Notes under the pieces: generated by a model | What the model was told of the DNA's origin: nothing | The model's database searches: none | What the model saw: the letters and a program-made list of their open reading frames with translations, nothing else | Shown here: in pieces, positions 1-9,338 of the stretch | Layout of the letters: each line of letters starts with the position of its first letter | Position numbering within the stretch: position 1 is the first letter of the stretch | NCBI GenBank assembly: GCA_902565935.1 | Contig: CACFGT010000001.1 | Location: 1-64,000 of the forward strand | DNA from: an uncultured Pelagibacteraceae bacterium | Lineage (GTDB): Bacteria > Pseudomonadota > Alphaproteobacteria > Pelagibacterales > Pelagibacteraceae | DNA length: 64,000 bases | Reading direction: 5' to 3' | Position numbers and translations under genes: made by a program

Positions 1-1142
1 GTGAAGATAAAGATTTAGAATATATACTTTCAGTTACTGAATTGCCAAAGTTAGAAGTTAAATCAATTGAAAGTATAAAGTTCGATGAATATACTGTTAA
101 GATTGATCCTAAAGAAACAGAAAAAAGAATCCAGGATATTGCAAAAAATCAACCCAACTTTAAAGATGCACCAGATCAAGTAAAAGCTGTTGAAAAAGAC
201 TTAGTAATTTTTGATTATACAGCAACTGTTGATGATAAATCTTTTAAAGGAGGTGAAGGAAAAAATACTCAATTAACTTTAGGAAAGGATCTATTCTTAA
301 AAGGTTTTGATAAACAATTAGTTGGAGTTAAAAAGGGTGATGAAAAAATAGTTGAAGCAAAATTACCCGAAAATTTTCCAGAAAAAGAATTAGTAAATAA
401 GACAGCAAAATTTAAATGTAAAATAACAAGTATAAAAAATCCTGAGGAGTTAAAGATAAATGATGAGTTTGCCAAAAATTTAGGTGCCAAGGATTTACAA
501 GATCTCAAATCGTTAATCTCTAAACAAATTAATGATGAATACAAAAATTCTTTAGACAGACTTTCAAAAAATCAAATTGTAAAAGAAATTGAAAAATTTA
601 AAGTAAATGAAATACCGGAAAACTTAATTGAGGAAGAGGTAAAAATTCTTTCTCAAGGTATGTCAGACGAGGATGCTAAGAAAAGTAGAAAAAATTTTGA
701 AGAAATAGCAAAAAAAAGAATAAAAGTTGGTTTAATTTTGAATGAGTTTGGAGAACAAAATAAAATAAAAGTTACTGAACAAGAGATACAAGCAGAAGTT
801 CAAAAACAAATCAGGATGATGCCGGGTCAAGAAAAAATGGTAATGGATTTTTATCAAAAAAACCCTTCAGCTATTGCAAGTTTAAGAGGCACTGTTTATG
901 AAGAAAAAATTATCAGTCTTATAAAAGAAAAAGCAAAGTCAAACAAAAAAGAAATTTCAAAGGACGAAGCAGAAAAAATTTTAAAAGACTCTCAAAAACA
1001 GCAACTTGATCAAGATCTTAAAGATCAAAGAAAACCTAAAAAAAATGTTGGAGCAAAAAACCCAATAGAGAACAAAACTCAGACAAAACAGAAAAAGACA
1101 AAATCTGTTGCAAAAAAATCAAAAAAAGTTAGCAAAAAGTAA
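1..1142 (+). CDS. tig: Trigger factor, 5' end missing
   Basis: Ribosome-associated chaperone and peptidyl-prolyl isomerase that meets nascent chains at the exit tunnel. The frame is already open at base 3 (reading EDKDLEY before the first in-frame TTG at 42), so the ribosome-binding N-terminal domain lies outside the window. What remains is the FKBP-type PPIase domain (VIFDYTATVDDKSF through FKCKITSIK), then the helical C-terminal chaperone arms, ending in a very Lys-rich tail of about 50 residues. Its position directly upstream of clpP and clpX is the usual bacterial arrangement. The internal TTG at 42 is not the true start. Identity is secure; the basic tail is longer than I would expect for the family. 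Confidence 0.95.
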   Translation, partial: EDKDLEYILSVTELPKLEVKSIESIKFDEYTVKIDPKETEKRIQDIAKNQPNFKDAPDQVKAVEKDLVIFDYTATVDDKSFKGGEGKNTQLTLGKDLFLKGFDKQLVGVKKGDEKIVEAKLPENFPEKELVNKTAKFKCKITSIKNPEELKINDEFAKNLGAKDLQDLKSLISKQINDEYKNSLDRLSKNQIVKEIEKFKVNEIPENLIEEEVKILSQGMSDEDAKKSRKNFEEIAKKRIKVGLILNEFGEQNKIKVTEQEIQAEVQKQIRMMPGQEKMVMDFYQKNPSAIASLRGTVYEEKIISLIKEKAKSNKKEISKDEAEKILKDSQKQQLDQDLKDQRKPKKNVGAKNPIENKTQTKQKKTKSVAKKSKKVSKK

Positions 1143-1176
1143 TCTCAAGTTGTATAAGTAAAACGAATCAACTTTT

Positions 1177-1788
1177 ATGATTAATAAATTGTCAGAACAT
1201 ATGAATAACCTTGTGCCAATGGTTGTTGAACAATCTAATAGAGGTGAACGAGCATATGATATTTACTCAAGGTTATTAAAAGAGAGAATAATTTTTTTAA
1301 CTGGTCAAATTAATGATAACGTTGCCTCTTTAGTTACTGCTCAATTGTTATTTTTAGAAGCTGAAGATCCTAAAAAAGAAATTTTTTTATACATTAACAG
1401 CCCTGGGGGCTTAGTAACTTCTGGTTTAGGCATTTATGATACTATGCAATATATAAAACCGGATGTCTCTACTTTATGTATAGGTCAGGCAGCATCTATG
1501 GGATCATTTTTGTTAGCTGCAGGTACCAAAGGAAAAAGATTTTCATTACCAAATTCGAGAATAATGGTTCATCAACCATCAGCAGGATTTCAAGGGCAAG
1601 CAACTGATATAGAAATACATGCTAATGAAGTTTTAGCATTAAAGAAAAGACTCAATGAAATTTATTCCAAGCATACTGGAAAATCAGTTGATGAAATCAA
1701 ATCTGCTTTAGAAAGAGATAATTTTATGACAGCTGAGTTAGCTAAGTCCTTTGGCTTAATAGACGAAGTTGTGGAAAAAAGATCTTAA
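1177..1788 (+). CDS. clpP: ATP-dependent Clp protease proteolytic subunit
   Basis: Serine peptidase that forms the double-heptamer degradation chamber and receives substrates unfolded by ClpX. The 203 residues are a normal family length. The catalytic triad is visible as S107 (GQAASMGS), H132 (MVHQPSAG) and D181 (ERDNF), and the oxyanion loop NSPGG is present. A short N-terminal segment ahead of VPMVVEQ probably serves as a propeptide. It starts 34 bases after tig and is followed 89 bases later by clpX, so tig-clpP-clpX can be cotranscribed while clpX may also have its own promoter. Confidence 0.97.
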   Translation: MINKLSEHMNNLVPMVVEQSNRGERAYDIYSRLLKERIIFLTGQINDNVASLVTAQLLFLEAEDPKKEIFLYINSPGGLVTSGLGIYDTMQYIKPDVSTLCIGQAASMGSFLLAAGTKGKRFSLPNSRIMVHQPSAGFQGQATDIEIHANEVLALKKRLNEIYSKHTGKSVDEIKSALERDNFMTAELAKSFGLIDEVVEKRS

Positions 1789-1820
1789 AATACCATATAT
1801 TGAATTATAACTATAACTAA

Positions 1821-1846
1821 CTTGATTAGTACGAGTCACTTATAAT
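1821..1846 (+). promoter_or_regulatory. Candidate heat-shock-like promoter of clpX
   Basis: In the 89-base clpP-clpX gap, CTTGAT at 1821-1826 is followed after 12 bases by CTTATAAT at 1839-1846. The CTTG box and CTTAT box resemble alphaproteobacterial sigma-32 (RpoH) promoters, and the spacing is too short for a normal sigma-70 pair. The TATAAT could instead be a plain -10 with a poor -35. This is inference from motif shape only. Confidence 0.3.
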
Positions 1847-1877
1847 AAAGTAAACTCATTGATTCGTTATAAATTTT

Positions 1878-3146
1878 ATGAGCACTAATAATAAAAACAT
1901 TTTGTACTGTTCTTTTTGTGGAAAAAGCCAACACGAGGTAAGAAAGTTAATTGCTGGTCCAACAGTATTTATCTGTGATGAATGCGTTGAACTATGTATG
2001 GACATTATTAAAGAAGAAAGTAAGGATACTTTTGTTAAACATCAAGATGGTCTTCCTTCTCCAAAAGAAATTTGCTCTGTTTTAGACGATTATGTAATAG
2101 GACAGCCTCATGCAAAGAAAGTTTTGTCTGTTGCAGTTCACAACCATTATAAGAGATTAAATTACGAAAATAAAACAAGTAAAAATGTTGAACTTGCAAA
2201 ATCAAATATTCTTTTAGTAGGTCCAACGGGCTGTGGAAAAACTTTATTAGCTCAAACATTAGCAAGAATACTTGATGTTCCATTCACTATGGCAGATGCA
2301 ACTACTTTAACGGAAGCTGGATATGTTGGTGAGGATGTTGAAAATATAATTTTAAAACTGTTACAAGCTGCGGACTACAATGTGGAAAAAGCTCAAAGGG
2401 GAATAGTTTATATCGATGAAGTTGATAAGATTAGCAGAAAATCTGAGAACCCATCAATCACTAGGGATGTATCAGGAGAAGGAGTGCAACAAGCATTATT
2501 AAAAATTATGGAAGGTACTGTTGCAAGTGTCCCTCCCCAAGGTGGAAGAAAACACCCTCAACAAGAATTTTTACAAGTAGATACAACTAATATCTTATTT
2601 ATATGTGGTGGTGCTTTTGCAGGACTGGATAAGATTATTTCACAAAGAGACAAAGGTACATCAATTGGTTTCGGAGCTAATGTTAAAAATACTCAGATAA
2701 AAAAAACTGGGGAATGGATGAAAGGTCTAGAACCTGAAGATTTACTAAGATACGGTTTGATACCAGAATTCATTGGAAGACTTCCAATGATTGCTACTCT
2801 AGACGATCTTGATGAAAAATCTTTAATCAAGATTTTACAAGAACCAAAAAATTCATTGGTTAAGCAATATCAAGAATTATTCAAACTAGATGGTGCAAAA
2901 CTAACATTTAAAGAAGGTGCTTTGAAAGAAATTGCTATCAAAGCGATTAATAAAAAAACTGGCGCAAGAGGTTTGAGGTCAATTTTGGAAAATATTTTGC
3001 TTAAAACAATGTATGATTTACCAAGCCAAGAGAATATAGAAGAAGTAATAATAGATTCAGGTACGGTAAAAGGAGATAATCAACCAATATTAGTTCATTC
3101 AAAAAATGCTAATAAATCTAAATCTAGCAAAACAACAGCGGCTTAA
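1878..3146 (+). CDS. clpX: ATP-dependent Clp protease ATP-binding subunit ClpX
   Basis: AAA+ unfoldase that recognises, unfolds and threads substrates into ClpP. The N-terminal zinc domain has four cysteines (C11, C14, C33, C36). The AAA+ module shows Walker A GPTGCGKT (115-122), pore loop GYVGED near 149-153, Walker B VYIDEVD (D180, E181) and the sensor-2 motif GARGLRS. The ClpP-docking IGF loop is intact (IGFG, 263-266). At 422 residues it is full length. Only the last 15 or so residues ([10 protein letters not shown]) are low-complexity. Gene order clpP-clpX-lon supports a shared proteostasis role. Confidence 0.98.
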   Translation: MSTNNKNILYCSFCGKSQHEVRKLIAGPTVFICDECVELCMDIIKEESKDTFVKHQDGLPSPKEICSVLDDYVIGQPHAKKVLSVAVHNHYKRLNYENKTSKNVELAKSNILLVGPTGCGKTLLAQTLARILDVPFTMADATTLTEAGYVGEDVENIILKLLQAADYNVEKAQRGIVYIDEVDKISRKSENPSITRDVSGEGVQQALLKIMEGTVASVPPQGGRKHPQQEFLQVDTTNILFICGGAFAGLDKIISQRDKGTSIGFGANVKNTQIKKTGEWMKGLEPEDLLRYGLIPEFIGRLPMIATLDDLDEKSLIKILQEPKNSLVKQYQELFKLDGAKLTFKEGALKEIAIKAINKKTGARGLRSILENILLKTMYDLPSQENIEEVIIDSGTVKGDNQPILVHSKNANKSKSSKTTAA

Positions 3147-3207
3147 TAACCATAATAAGTAACAAAAAGGTATTGCATTATAGATTATAATATCCATATT
3201 TATAATT

Positions 3208-5586
3208 ATGGACGTAAAAATTTCATCACCATTATTACCCTTAAGAGACATAGTTGTCTTCCCGAGTATGGTTATACCTTTATTTGTAGGAAGAGATAAA
3301 TCTATTTCTGCTTTAAATGAGGTCATGAAAAATGATAAAAAAATCATTTTAGTTACCCAAAAAAATTCTGAAATTGATGATCCAAAAAAAACAGATATTT
3401 TCATGTATGGATGTGAAGGTAATATACTTCAATTATTAAAATTACCGGACGGGACTGTTAAAGTTTTAGTTGAAGGTGTTAAAAGAGTAAAAATTCTAGA
3501 TTTTAAAGATAATGATAAGTTTATAGTCTGTGAATACTCAGCGTTAAATGATATAGTTAACGAAGATGAGGATTTATACCCTTTAGCAGCTACTGCAGTA
3601 AGGAGATTAGAAAAATTAACATCTATAAACAAAAAAATTTCAAGCGAAACAATTAACAACATTAAGAAATTAAAAGATCCTTCTCAAATTGCTGATAATA
3701 TTGCTTCTCATATATCGGCAACAATTTCTGAGAAACAACAAATATTTGAAAATGTAGATGTTAAAAAAAGATTAAACTCCATAATTAAGATAATGGAAAA
3801 TGAGACCAGTATAATTGGAGTTGAAAAGAGAATAAGAGGAAGAGTTAAAACTCAGATGGAAAAAACTCAAAGAGAATACTATTTAAATGAACAACTTAAA
3901 GCTATTCAGAAAGAATTAGGTGAAATCGAGGATGGCAAAGATGAAAGTACAAGCTTAAACAAAGCAATTCTTAAAGCTAAGATGCCTAAAGAAGTAGAAA
4001 AAAAATGCTTACAAGAGCTTAAAAAATTAAAAAATATGAGCCCAATGTCTGCTGAAGCAACTGTTGTGAGAAATTATTTAGATTGGATGACAGAACTACC
4101 TTGGTATAAAAAAAGTGAGGTCGATATAGATCTTAAGAAAGCTTTGGAAATATTAGATAAAGATCATTTTGGATTAGAAAAAGTTAAAGAAAGAATAATT
4201 GAATTTTTAGCTGTTCAAAAAAGAATGGAAAAAATTAAAGGTCCTATTTTGTGTTTAGTTGGTCCTCCTGGTGTAGGAAAAACATCTTTAGGTAAATCAA
4301 TTGCTAAAGCTACAAATAGAGAATTTGTGAGAATGTCAGTTGGTGGCATGAGAGATGAAGCAGAAATAAGAGGTCATAGAAGAACATATATTGGTTCTTT
4401 ACCAGGAAAAATTATACAAATGATGAAAAAAGCTGGTACAAAAAATCCTCTAATTTTATTAGATGAAATAGACAAAATTGGAAATGATTATAGAGGCGAT
4501 CCATCGTCTGCTTTATTAGAAGCCTTGGATCCAGAGCAAAATACATCTTTTAATGATCATTACTTAGAAGTGGATTATGATTTATCAGATGTGATGTTTG
4601 TTACAACGGCAAATACGCTTAATATTCTTCCACCGTTACTAGACAGAATGGAGGTTATCAGATTAGCTGGATACACAGAAGATGAAAAAATTAATATTGC
4701 AAATAAATATTTATTACCAAAACAGATAAAAGATAATGGTGTTAAAGAAAAAGAAATGAGTTTAGAAAATAATATAATACAAGAAATAATAAGAAGTTAC
4801 ACAAAAGAGTCAGGTGTGAGAAATCTGGAAAGAGAAATTTCAAAAGTTGCAAGAAAAGTTGTTAAAAAAGTTGTCTCCGGAGAAGAAAAAGAAGTTAAAG
4901 TCAATAAAGAAAACTTATCTGATTTTTTAGGAGTGCCAAAATTTAAATCTGGAGAGTTAGAATCTGAGAATAGGGTGGGTATTGTTACAGGTTTAGCATG
5001 GACAGAGTATGGTGGAGAAATTTTAAAAATTGAAACAGCAACCATGCCAGGCAAAGGAAGAATGCAGATAACTGGTAAACTTGGTGATGTAATGCAAGAG
5101 TCTGTTAAAGCAGCAAAATCCTTTGTTAGATCAAAATGTTTGGAGTATGGAATTATTCCACCATTATTTGAAAAAAAAGATTTTCATATCCATGTTCCTG
5201 AGGGAGCAACTCCTAAAGATGGACCTTCTGCGGGTATAGGTATGGTAACATCAATAGTCTCTTCGATCACTAATATTCCAGTTAAAAGAGATGTTGCAAT
5301 GACGGGCGAAGTTACTCTTACAGGTCAAGTATTACCAATTGGGGGTTTAAAAGAGAAATTGATTGCTGCTCATAGGGCTGGCATTAAGGAAGTTTTAATT
5401 CCCAAAGAAAATGAGAAAGATTTAGTCGACATGCCAAAAAAAATTATAGATGAAGTTAAAATTACTCCAGTAGAATTTGCTGATGAAGCACTTAAGATTG
5501 CACTAACAAAAGAGTTGAAAAAAACTGAATGGGTTGAGGTTGATATATCTAAAAAAGATGACAAATCTCAAGCTAGTATTCAATAG
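3208..5586 (+). CDS. lon: Lon ATP-dependent protease
   Basis: Cytoplasmic AAA+ serine protease that degrades misfolded and regulatory proteins. The order is the N-terminal LON substrate domain (about 1-200), a coiled linker (QREYYLNEQLKAIQKELGE), the AAA+ domain with Walker A GPPGVGKT and Walker B LILLDEIDKI, and the C-terminal protease domain with the Ser-Lys dyad at S674 (KDGPSAG) and K717 (GGLKEK). Length 792 is normal. The ATG at 3208 begins the conserved LPLRDIVVFPSMV region after a 61-base AT-rich gap that includes TATAAT at 3186-3191 but no convincing -35 box. Confidence 0.98.
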   Translation: MDVKISSPLLPLRDIVVFPSMVIPLFVGRDKSISALNEVMKNDKKIILVTQKNSEIDDPKKTDIFMYGCEGNILQLLKLPDGTVKVLVEGVKRVKILDFKDNDKFIVCEYSALNDIVNEDEDLYPLAATAVRRLEKLTSINKKISSETINNIKKLKDPSQIADNIASHISATISEKQQIFENVDVKKRLNSIIKIMENETSIIGVEKRIRGRVKTQMEKTQREYYLNEQLKAIQKELGEIEDGKDESTSLNKAILKAKMPKEVEKKCLQELKKLKNMSPMSAEATVVRNYLDWMTELPWYKKSEVDIDLKKALEILDKDHFGLEKVKERIIEFLAVQKRMEKIKGPILCLVGPPGVGKTSLGKSIAKATNREFVRMSVGGMRDEAEIRGHRRTYIGSLPGKIIQMMKKAGTKNPLILLDEIDKIGNDYRGDPSSALLEALDPEQNTSFNDHYLEVDYDLSDVMFVTTANTLNILPPLLDRMEVIRLAGYTEDEKINIANKYLLPKQIKDNGVKEKEMSLENNIIQEIIRSYTKESGVRNLEREISKVARKVVKKVVSGEEKEVKVNKENLSDFLGVPKFKSGELESENRVGIVTGLAWTEYGGEILKIETATMPGKGRMQITGKLGDVMQESVKAAKSFVRSKCLEYGIIPPLFEKKDFHIHVPEGATPKDGPSAGIGMVTSIVSSITNIPVKRDVAMTGEVTLTGQVLPIGGLKEKLIAAHRAGIKEVLIPKENEKDLVDMPKKIIDEVKITPVEFADEALKIALTKELKKTEWVEVDISKKDDKSQASIQ

Positions 5587-5598
5587 TAAAATTAAATC

Positions 5599-5718
5599 AT
5601 GGAATTTTTCTTATTTTTATTAATTGTGGTATTTATTGTTTTTTATTTGACGAGACCTACATCAAAACAGGAAGAAGAAAATTTTAACTCCAAAAATAAT
5701 TGGAGAGGTGGATTTTAA
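5599..5718 (+). CDS. Small membrane protein, 39 residues, function unknown
   Basis: A short open frame starting 12 bases after lon. It begins with one hydrophobic helix (MEFFLFLLIVVFIVFYL, residues 1-17), then a hydrophilic tail with an acidic cluster (KQEEEN) and a C-terminal NNWRGGF. The pattern of one N-terminal membrane anchor followed by a soluble tail ending in aromatic and Gly residues looks like coding sequence rather than chance, but I recognise no family. Coupling to lon suggests cotranscription. It occupies the place where many alphaproteobacteria carry hupB before the tRNA-Val/tRNA-Asp pair. Whether it is translated is unproven. Confidence 0.5.
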   Translation: MEFFLFLLIVVFIVFYLTRPTSKQEEENFNSKNNWRGGF

Positions 5719-5753
5719 AAAAATTTTCTATATTTTATAGCAAGTAATTAATC

Positions 5754-5781
5754 TTGACGTTAATCAGCGAAGATATATAAA
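5754..5781 (+). promoter_or_regulatory. Promoter of the tRNA-Val/tRNA-Asp unit
   Basis: TTGACG at 5754-5759 and TATAAA at 5776-5781 are separated by 16 bases, a good sigma-70 pair. The predicted start site is near 5788, about 10 bases before the mature tRNA-Val end, as expected for a stable RNA promoter. It is the clearest housekeeping promoter in the window. Confidence 0.65.
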
Positions 5782-5797
5782 TCACTATTTTGGATTA

Positions 5798-5873
5798 GGG
5801 CGGTTAGCTCAGTTGGTAGAGCATCTCGTTTACACCGAGGGGGTCAAAGGTTCGAGTCCTTTACTGCCCACCA
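5798..5873 (+). tRNA. tRNA-Val (anticodon UAC)
   Basis: Cloverleaf with acceptor GGGCGGT pairing with ACTGCCC (one G-T wobble), D-arm AGCTCAGTTGGTAGAGC, anticodon loop TTTACAC with anticodon TAC, T-arm GGTTCGAGTCC, and an encoded CCA at 5871-5873. Its length is 76 bases. It is followed 15 bases later by tRNA-Asp, with which it is probably cotranscribed. The Val-Asp pair ahead of nuoA is a common alphaproteobacterial arrangement. Confidence 0.97.
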
Positions 5874-5888
5874 AAATGAATCATTAGT

Positions 5889-5965
5889 GGGGGTGTAGCT
5901 CAGTTGGTTAGAGCGATCGCCTGTCACGCGATAGGTCGAGGGTTCGAGTCCCTTCACTCCCGCCA
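5889..5965 (+). tRNA. tRNA-Asp (anticodon GUC)
   Basis: Cloverleaf with acceptor GGGGGTG pairing with CACTCCC (one G-T), D-arm AGCTCAGTTGGTTAGAGC, anticodon stem ATCGC/GCGAT around loop CTGTCAC (anticodon GTC), T-arm GGTTCGAGTCC, discriminator G and an encoded CCA at 5963-5965. Length is 77 bases. Confidence 0.97.
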
Positions 5966-5969
5966 CTTT

Positions 5970-5983
5970 GCTTTATTTAAAGC
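5970..5983 (+). terminator. Weak hairpin after the tRNA pair
   Basis: GCTTT (5970-5974) and AAAGC (5979-5983) can form a five-pair stem with a four-base loop just after tRNA-Asp. No strong T tract follows, so it may be a processing or pausing hairpin rather than a true intrinsic terminator. Confidence 0.25.
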
Positions 5984-6072
5984 TAATTATACCGACTAAT
6001 TGAGCTGTATATCTTAGATAATGTGACCTATCACCACTTCATCTGGCTATAAAAAATGATATATATTCCACA

Positions 6073-6441
6073 ATGACTGCGGAATTTTTAAAAGATTATT
6101 TGCCTATAATTTTATTCCTGATAATTGCTTTGGGATTAAGTTGTGCATTTATAGTAATTAATTTTATCCTATCTCCTAAAAATCCAGACCCTGAGAAATT
6201 ATCAGCTTATGAATGTGGGTTTGAACCATTTCAAGACTCTAGAATGGAATTTGACGTAAGGTTTTATTTAGTTGCTATACTTTTTATTATTTTTGATCTT
6301 GAAATTGCTTTTTTATTTCCGTGGGCAATTTCTCTGGGAAATATTGGAATTTTAGGTTTTACCTCAATGATGATTTTTTTATTCATACTTACTGTTGGTT
6401 TTGTTTATGAATGGAAAAAAGGTGCATTAGACTGGGAATAA
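6073..6441 (+). CDS. nuoA: NADH-quinone oxidoreductase subunit A
   Basis: Small membrane subunit of respiratory complex I, at the junction of the membrane and peripheral arms. The 122 residues carry three hydrophobic segments (about 10-32, 64-84, 93-113). Between the first two lies the conserved loop [22 protein letters not shown], with the invariant Cys and the acidic/aromatic motif. It opens the nuoA-N operon and is preceded by 107 bases after tRNA-Asp containing TATAAA at 6048-6053 but no convincing -35. The short dyad GTGA-CCTA-TCAC at 6023-6034 also lies in this leader. Confidence 0.97.
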   Translation: MTAEFLKDYLPIILFLIIALGLSCAFIVINFILSPKNPDPEKLSAYECGFEPFQDSRMEFDVRFYLVAILFIIFDLEIAFLFPWAISLGNIGILGFTSMMIFLFILTVGFVYEWKKGALDWE

Positions 6442-6450
6442 TTTTTTCAA

Positions 6451-6966
6451 ATGAATAACAAATTAGATCAAGTACCGGAGGAATTTAAACAATTAGCTAA
6501 AGATTTTAGCAAAAATGGTTTTATAACAACTTCTTTAGACAACCTGATAAATTGGTCTAGATCTGGCTCCCTTCATTGGATGACCTTTGGTCTTGCCTGT
6601 TGTGCAGTAGAAATGATGCAAACAGCTATGCCTCGATATGATTTAGAACGATTTGGTGCTGCACCACGAGGATCACCAAGACAATCAGATGTAATGATTG
6701 TTGCAGGCACATTAACAAATAAAATGGCACCAGCTTTAAGAAAAGTTTATGACCAAATGCCTGAACCAAGATATGTGATATCTATGGGAAGTTGTGCTAA
6801 TGGTGGAGGCTATTATCACTATTCATACTCTGTTGTAAGAGGGTGTGATAGAATAGTTCCTGTGGATATTTATGTCCCTGGTTGTCCTCCTTCTGCTGAA
6901 GCGTTACTGTATGGTATCTTACAACTTCAAAAAAAAATTAGAAATAAAGGCTCTTTAACCAGATAA
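6451..6966 (+). CDS. nuoB: NADH-quinone oxidoreductase subunit B (N2 cluster)
   Basis: Peripheral-arm subunit holding iron-sulfur cluster N2, the final electron donor to quinone. The four expected cluster ligands are present: the adjacent pair C50-C51 (GLACCAVEM), C115 (MGSCANGGG) and C145 (VPGCPPSAE). The family signature around [17 protein letters not shown] is intact. At 171 residues it is a typical length. It lies 9 bases after nuoA and 1 base before nuoC. Confidence 0.98.
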   Translation: MNNKLDQVPEEFKQLAKDFSKNGFITTSLDNLINWSRSGSLHWMTFGLACCAVEMMQTAMPRYDLERFGAAPRGSPRQSDVMIVAGTLTNKMAPALRKVYDQMPEPRYVISMGSCANGGGYYHYSYSVVRGCDRIVPVDIYVPGCPPSAEALLYGILQLQKKIRNKGSLTR

Positions 6967-6967
6967 T

Positions 6968-7573
6968 ATGAATAATTTAATTGATTTAGAAAAAAAAATA
7001 AATTCAGAGCTTGCTACAAAGATAAATAAGTCTTTGGTAAAACATAATCAAATTTATGTTGAAATTGATAAAGAGGACTTAATTGATGTTGTTTTGTTTA
7101 TTAAAACAAATAAAGAAATTAAATTTAGACAACTTATAGATATTACAGTTGTTGATTACCCAGAAGAAACTCAAAGATTTAAAATTGTATATTTATTTTT
7201 AAGTCATGAGTTCAATCAAAGAATGATTTTAAGCTATTTCATTAACGAAAATGAAGTTATCTCTTCTTTAACGCCAGTTTTTCCATCAGCCAATTGGATG
7301 GAGAGAGAAGTTTTTGACATGTATGGAGTTAATTTTAAAGATCATCCTGATTTAAGAAGAATACTTACTGATTATGGTTTTGAGGGTCATCCATTAAGAA
7401 AGGATTTTCCTTTAACAGGTCATACAGAGGTAAGATACAGCGAGGAACAAAAAAAAGTAATTAATGAACCAGTTAAATTAGAGCAAAATTATAGAAATTT
7501 TGATTATGAAAGTCCTTGGGAAGGTACAAAATATATTAAAGAAATAAAAGAGACTAATGACAAAAAAAATTAA
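6968..7573 (+). CDS. nuoC: NADH-quinone oxidoreductase subunit C
   Basis: Peripheral-arm 30 kDa-type subunit that packs against NuoD. The C-terminal signature is clear ([24 protein letters not shown], then [17 protein letters not shown]). Here it is a separate 201-residue protein, as in other alphaproteobacteria, and not fused to NuoD as in E. coli. Its last 17 bases overlap the start of nuoD, suggesting translational coupling. Confidence 0.97.
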   Translation: MNNLIDLEKKINSELATKINKSLVKHNQIYVEIDKEDLIDVVLFIKTNKEIKFRQLIDITVVDYPEETQRFKIVYLFLSHEFNQRMILSYFINENEVISSLTPVFPSANWMEREVFDMYGVNFKDHPDLRRILTDYGFEGHPLRKDFPLTGHTEVRYSEEQKKVINEPVKLEQNYRNFDYESPWEGTKYIKEIKETNDKKN

Positions 7574-8733
7574 AAATTTAAATTTAAATTTTGGTCCACA
7601 ACACCCTGCTGCTCATGGTGTGTTGAGATTAATACTTGAACTTGATGGAGAGGTTGTTGAAAAAGCTGATCCACATATTGGTTTATTGCACAGAGGAACT
7701 GAAAAATTAATTGAAAATAAAACATATATGCAAGCAGTGCCATATTTTGATCGTTTAGACTATGTAGCTCCGATGAATCAAGAGCATGCTTTTGCTTTAG
7801 CGGTTGAAAAAATTTTAGAAATTGATGTCCCAATAAGAGCTCAATACATAAGAGTCATGTTTTGTGAAATTGGTAGAATATTAAGCCATATTTTAAATGT
7901 AACAACACAAGCATTGGATGTTGGAGCTTTAACACCTTCGTTGTGGGGATTTGAAGAAAGAGAAACATTGATGACATTTTATGAGCGTGCATCTGGATCA
8001 CGATTACATGCAAATTATTTCAGAGCGGGGGGGAGTTCATCAGGATTTACCTGCAGGTTTAGAAAATGATATAGCTAAATTTTGTGAGAGTTTTCCAAAA
8101 ATAATAAACGATCTTGAAAATCTTTTAACTGACAATAGAATATTTAAACAAAGAAATGTAGACATTGGTATTGTTTCTAAAGAAGATGCGCTTGATTACT
8201 CATTTAGCGGTGTAATGATCAGAGGATCCGGTATCCCATGGGATTTAAGAAAATCACAACCTTATGACTGTTATGATCAAATGGATTTTAAAATTCCAGT
8301 TGGTAAAAATGGTGACTGTTATGATCGTTATTTGTGTAGAATTGAGGAAATGAAAGAAAGCGTTTCAATTATCAAACAATGCTTAGCAAAAATGGAAAAA
8401 GGCCCCATTAAAACTTTTGATGGAAAAATATCTCCACCTTCAAAAAAAGATATAAAACAGTCAATGGAAGCTTTGATACATCATTTTAAATTATTTACTG
8501 AGGGATACCGTGTGCCTAAGGATGAAATTTATACTGCTGTTGAGGCACCGAAAGGAGAATTCGGAGTATATTTAATTTCAGATGGTTCAAGCAAACCTTA
8601 TAAGTGTAAAATTAGAGCTCCAGGATTTTCTCATTTACAATCAATGGATTATTTAATTAAAGGTCATATGCTTGCAGATGTTCCAGCTGTCCTTGGTTCT
8701 TTAGACATAGTTTTTGGAGAGGTAGACAGATGA
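7557..8733 (+). CDS. nuoD: NADH-quinone oxidoreductase subunit D, interrupted by a +1 frameshift
   Basis: 49 kDa-type subunit forming the quinone-binding pocket with NuoB. Two frames are needed. The first (from 7557, [23 protein letters not shown]) runs normally to [19 protein letters not shown] and then turns to nonsense, stopping at 8069. The downstream frame resumes at once with [17 protein letters not shown] and runs to the normal C-terminus (VFGEVDR) at 8733. The switch falls in a run of seven Gs at 8027-8033. Six Gs would give a continuous 391-residue protein with the standard [11 protein letters not shown] signature. Everything else is well conserved, so a sequencing or assembly indel is the simplest reading; a true mutation or slippage site is possible. 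The ATG at 7981 is not a real start. Confidence 0.9.
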
Positions 8734-9338
8734 GTTTAAGAAGACCAGCTAAAGATCAGCCAGATAATTTTGAATTTAATTCTTCTTCAATGGAAGCAGC
8801 GAAAATGATCATTTCTAAATATCCAGATGGTAAGCAACAAAGTGCAGTTATGGCGTTGCTATACATTGCACAAAAACAAAATGATAACTGGATACCTTTG
8901 GCTGCAATGAAGTACATAGCAAAGTTTTTAGACATGCCGTATATAAAAGTTTATGAAGTTGCTACTTTTTACAGTATGTATAATTTATCACCTGTAGGGA
9001 AATATTTCATACAAGTATGTACCACAACTCCATGTATGATAAGAGGAGCAAATAAATTAGTAGAAGCATGTAAAGAAAAAATTTCAAAAAAAGAATCTGA
9101 GCTTTTAAAAGATAAGAACTGTTCATGGATGGAAGTTGAATGTTTAGGAGCATGTGTAAATGCCCCAATGATGCAAATTAATGATGATTATTATGAGGAT
9201 CTTGATAAAGAAAAAACTTTAAAAATTTTAGATAAAATCTTAAATGGAGAAAAACCAATACCTGGATCTTATAGAGGAAGAATTAATAATGAGCCAGAAA
9301 ATAATAGAAAAACATTGATGGATATAAAAAATGCTTAA
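8730..9338 (+). CDS. nuoE: NADH-quinone oxidoreductase subunit E
   Basis: 24 kDa-type peripheral subunit carrying the [2Fe-2S] cluster N1a, next to the FMN subunit NuoF. The four ligands are C97 and C102 ([12 protein letters not shown]) and C138 and C142 ([12 protein letters not shown]). At 202 residues it is longer than the enteric protein because of the C-terminal [12 protein letters not shown] tail, also common in alphaproteobacteria. It overlaps nuoD by four bases (ATGA) and nuoF by eight. Confidence 0.97.
   Translation: MSLRRPAKDQPDNFEFNSSSMEAAKMIISKYPDGKQQSAVMALLYIAQKQNDNWIPLAAMKYIAKFLDMPYIKVYEVATFYSMYNLSPVGKYFIQVCTTTPCMIRGANKLVEACKEKISKKESELLKDKNCSWMEVECLGACVNAPMMQINDDYYEDLDKEKTLKILDKILNGEKPIPGSYRGRINNEPENNRKTLMDIKNA

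Noticed and set aside
1-41. Trigger factor starting at the TTG at 42
   Set aside because: The frame stays open upstream to base 3 with family-like sequence, so the gene is truncated by the window edge.
3173-3191. TTGCAT and TATAAT before lon as a promoter
   Set aside because: The spacer is only 7 bases, far too short; a -10 box alone is not convincing in AT-rich DNA.
7981-8069. A separate 250-residue gene starting at ATG 7981
   Set aside because: Its first codons are an out-of-frame reading of nuoD; homology begins only at the G run near 8030, so it is the 3' part of frameshifted nuoD.
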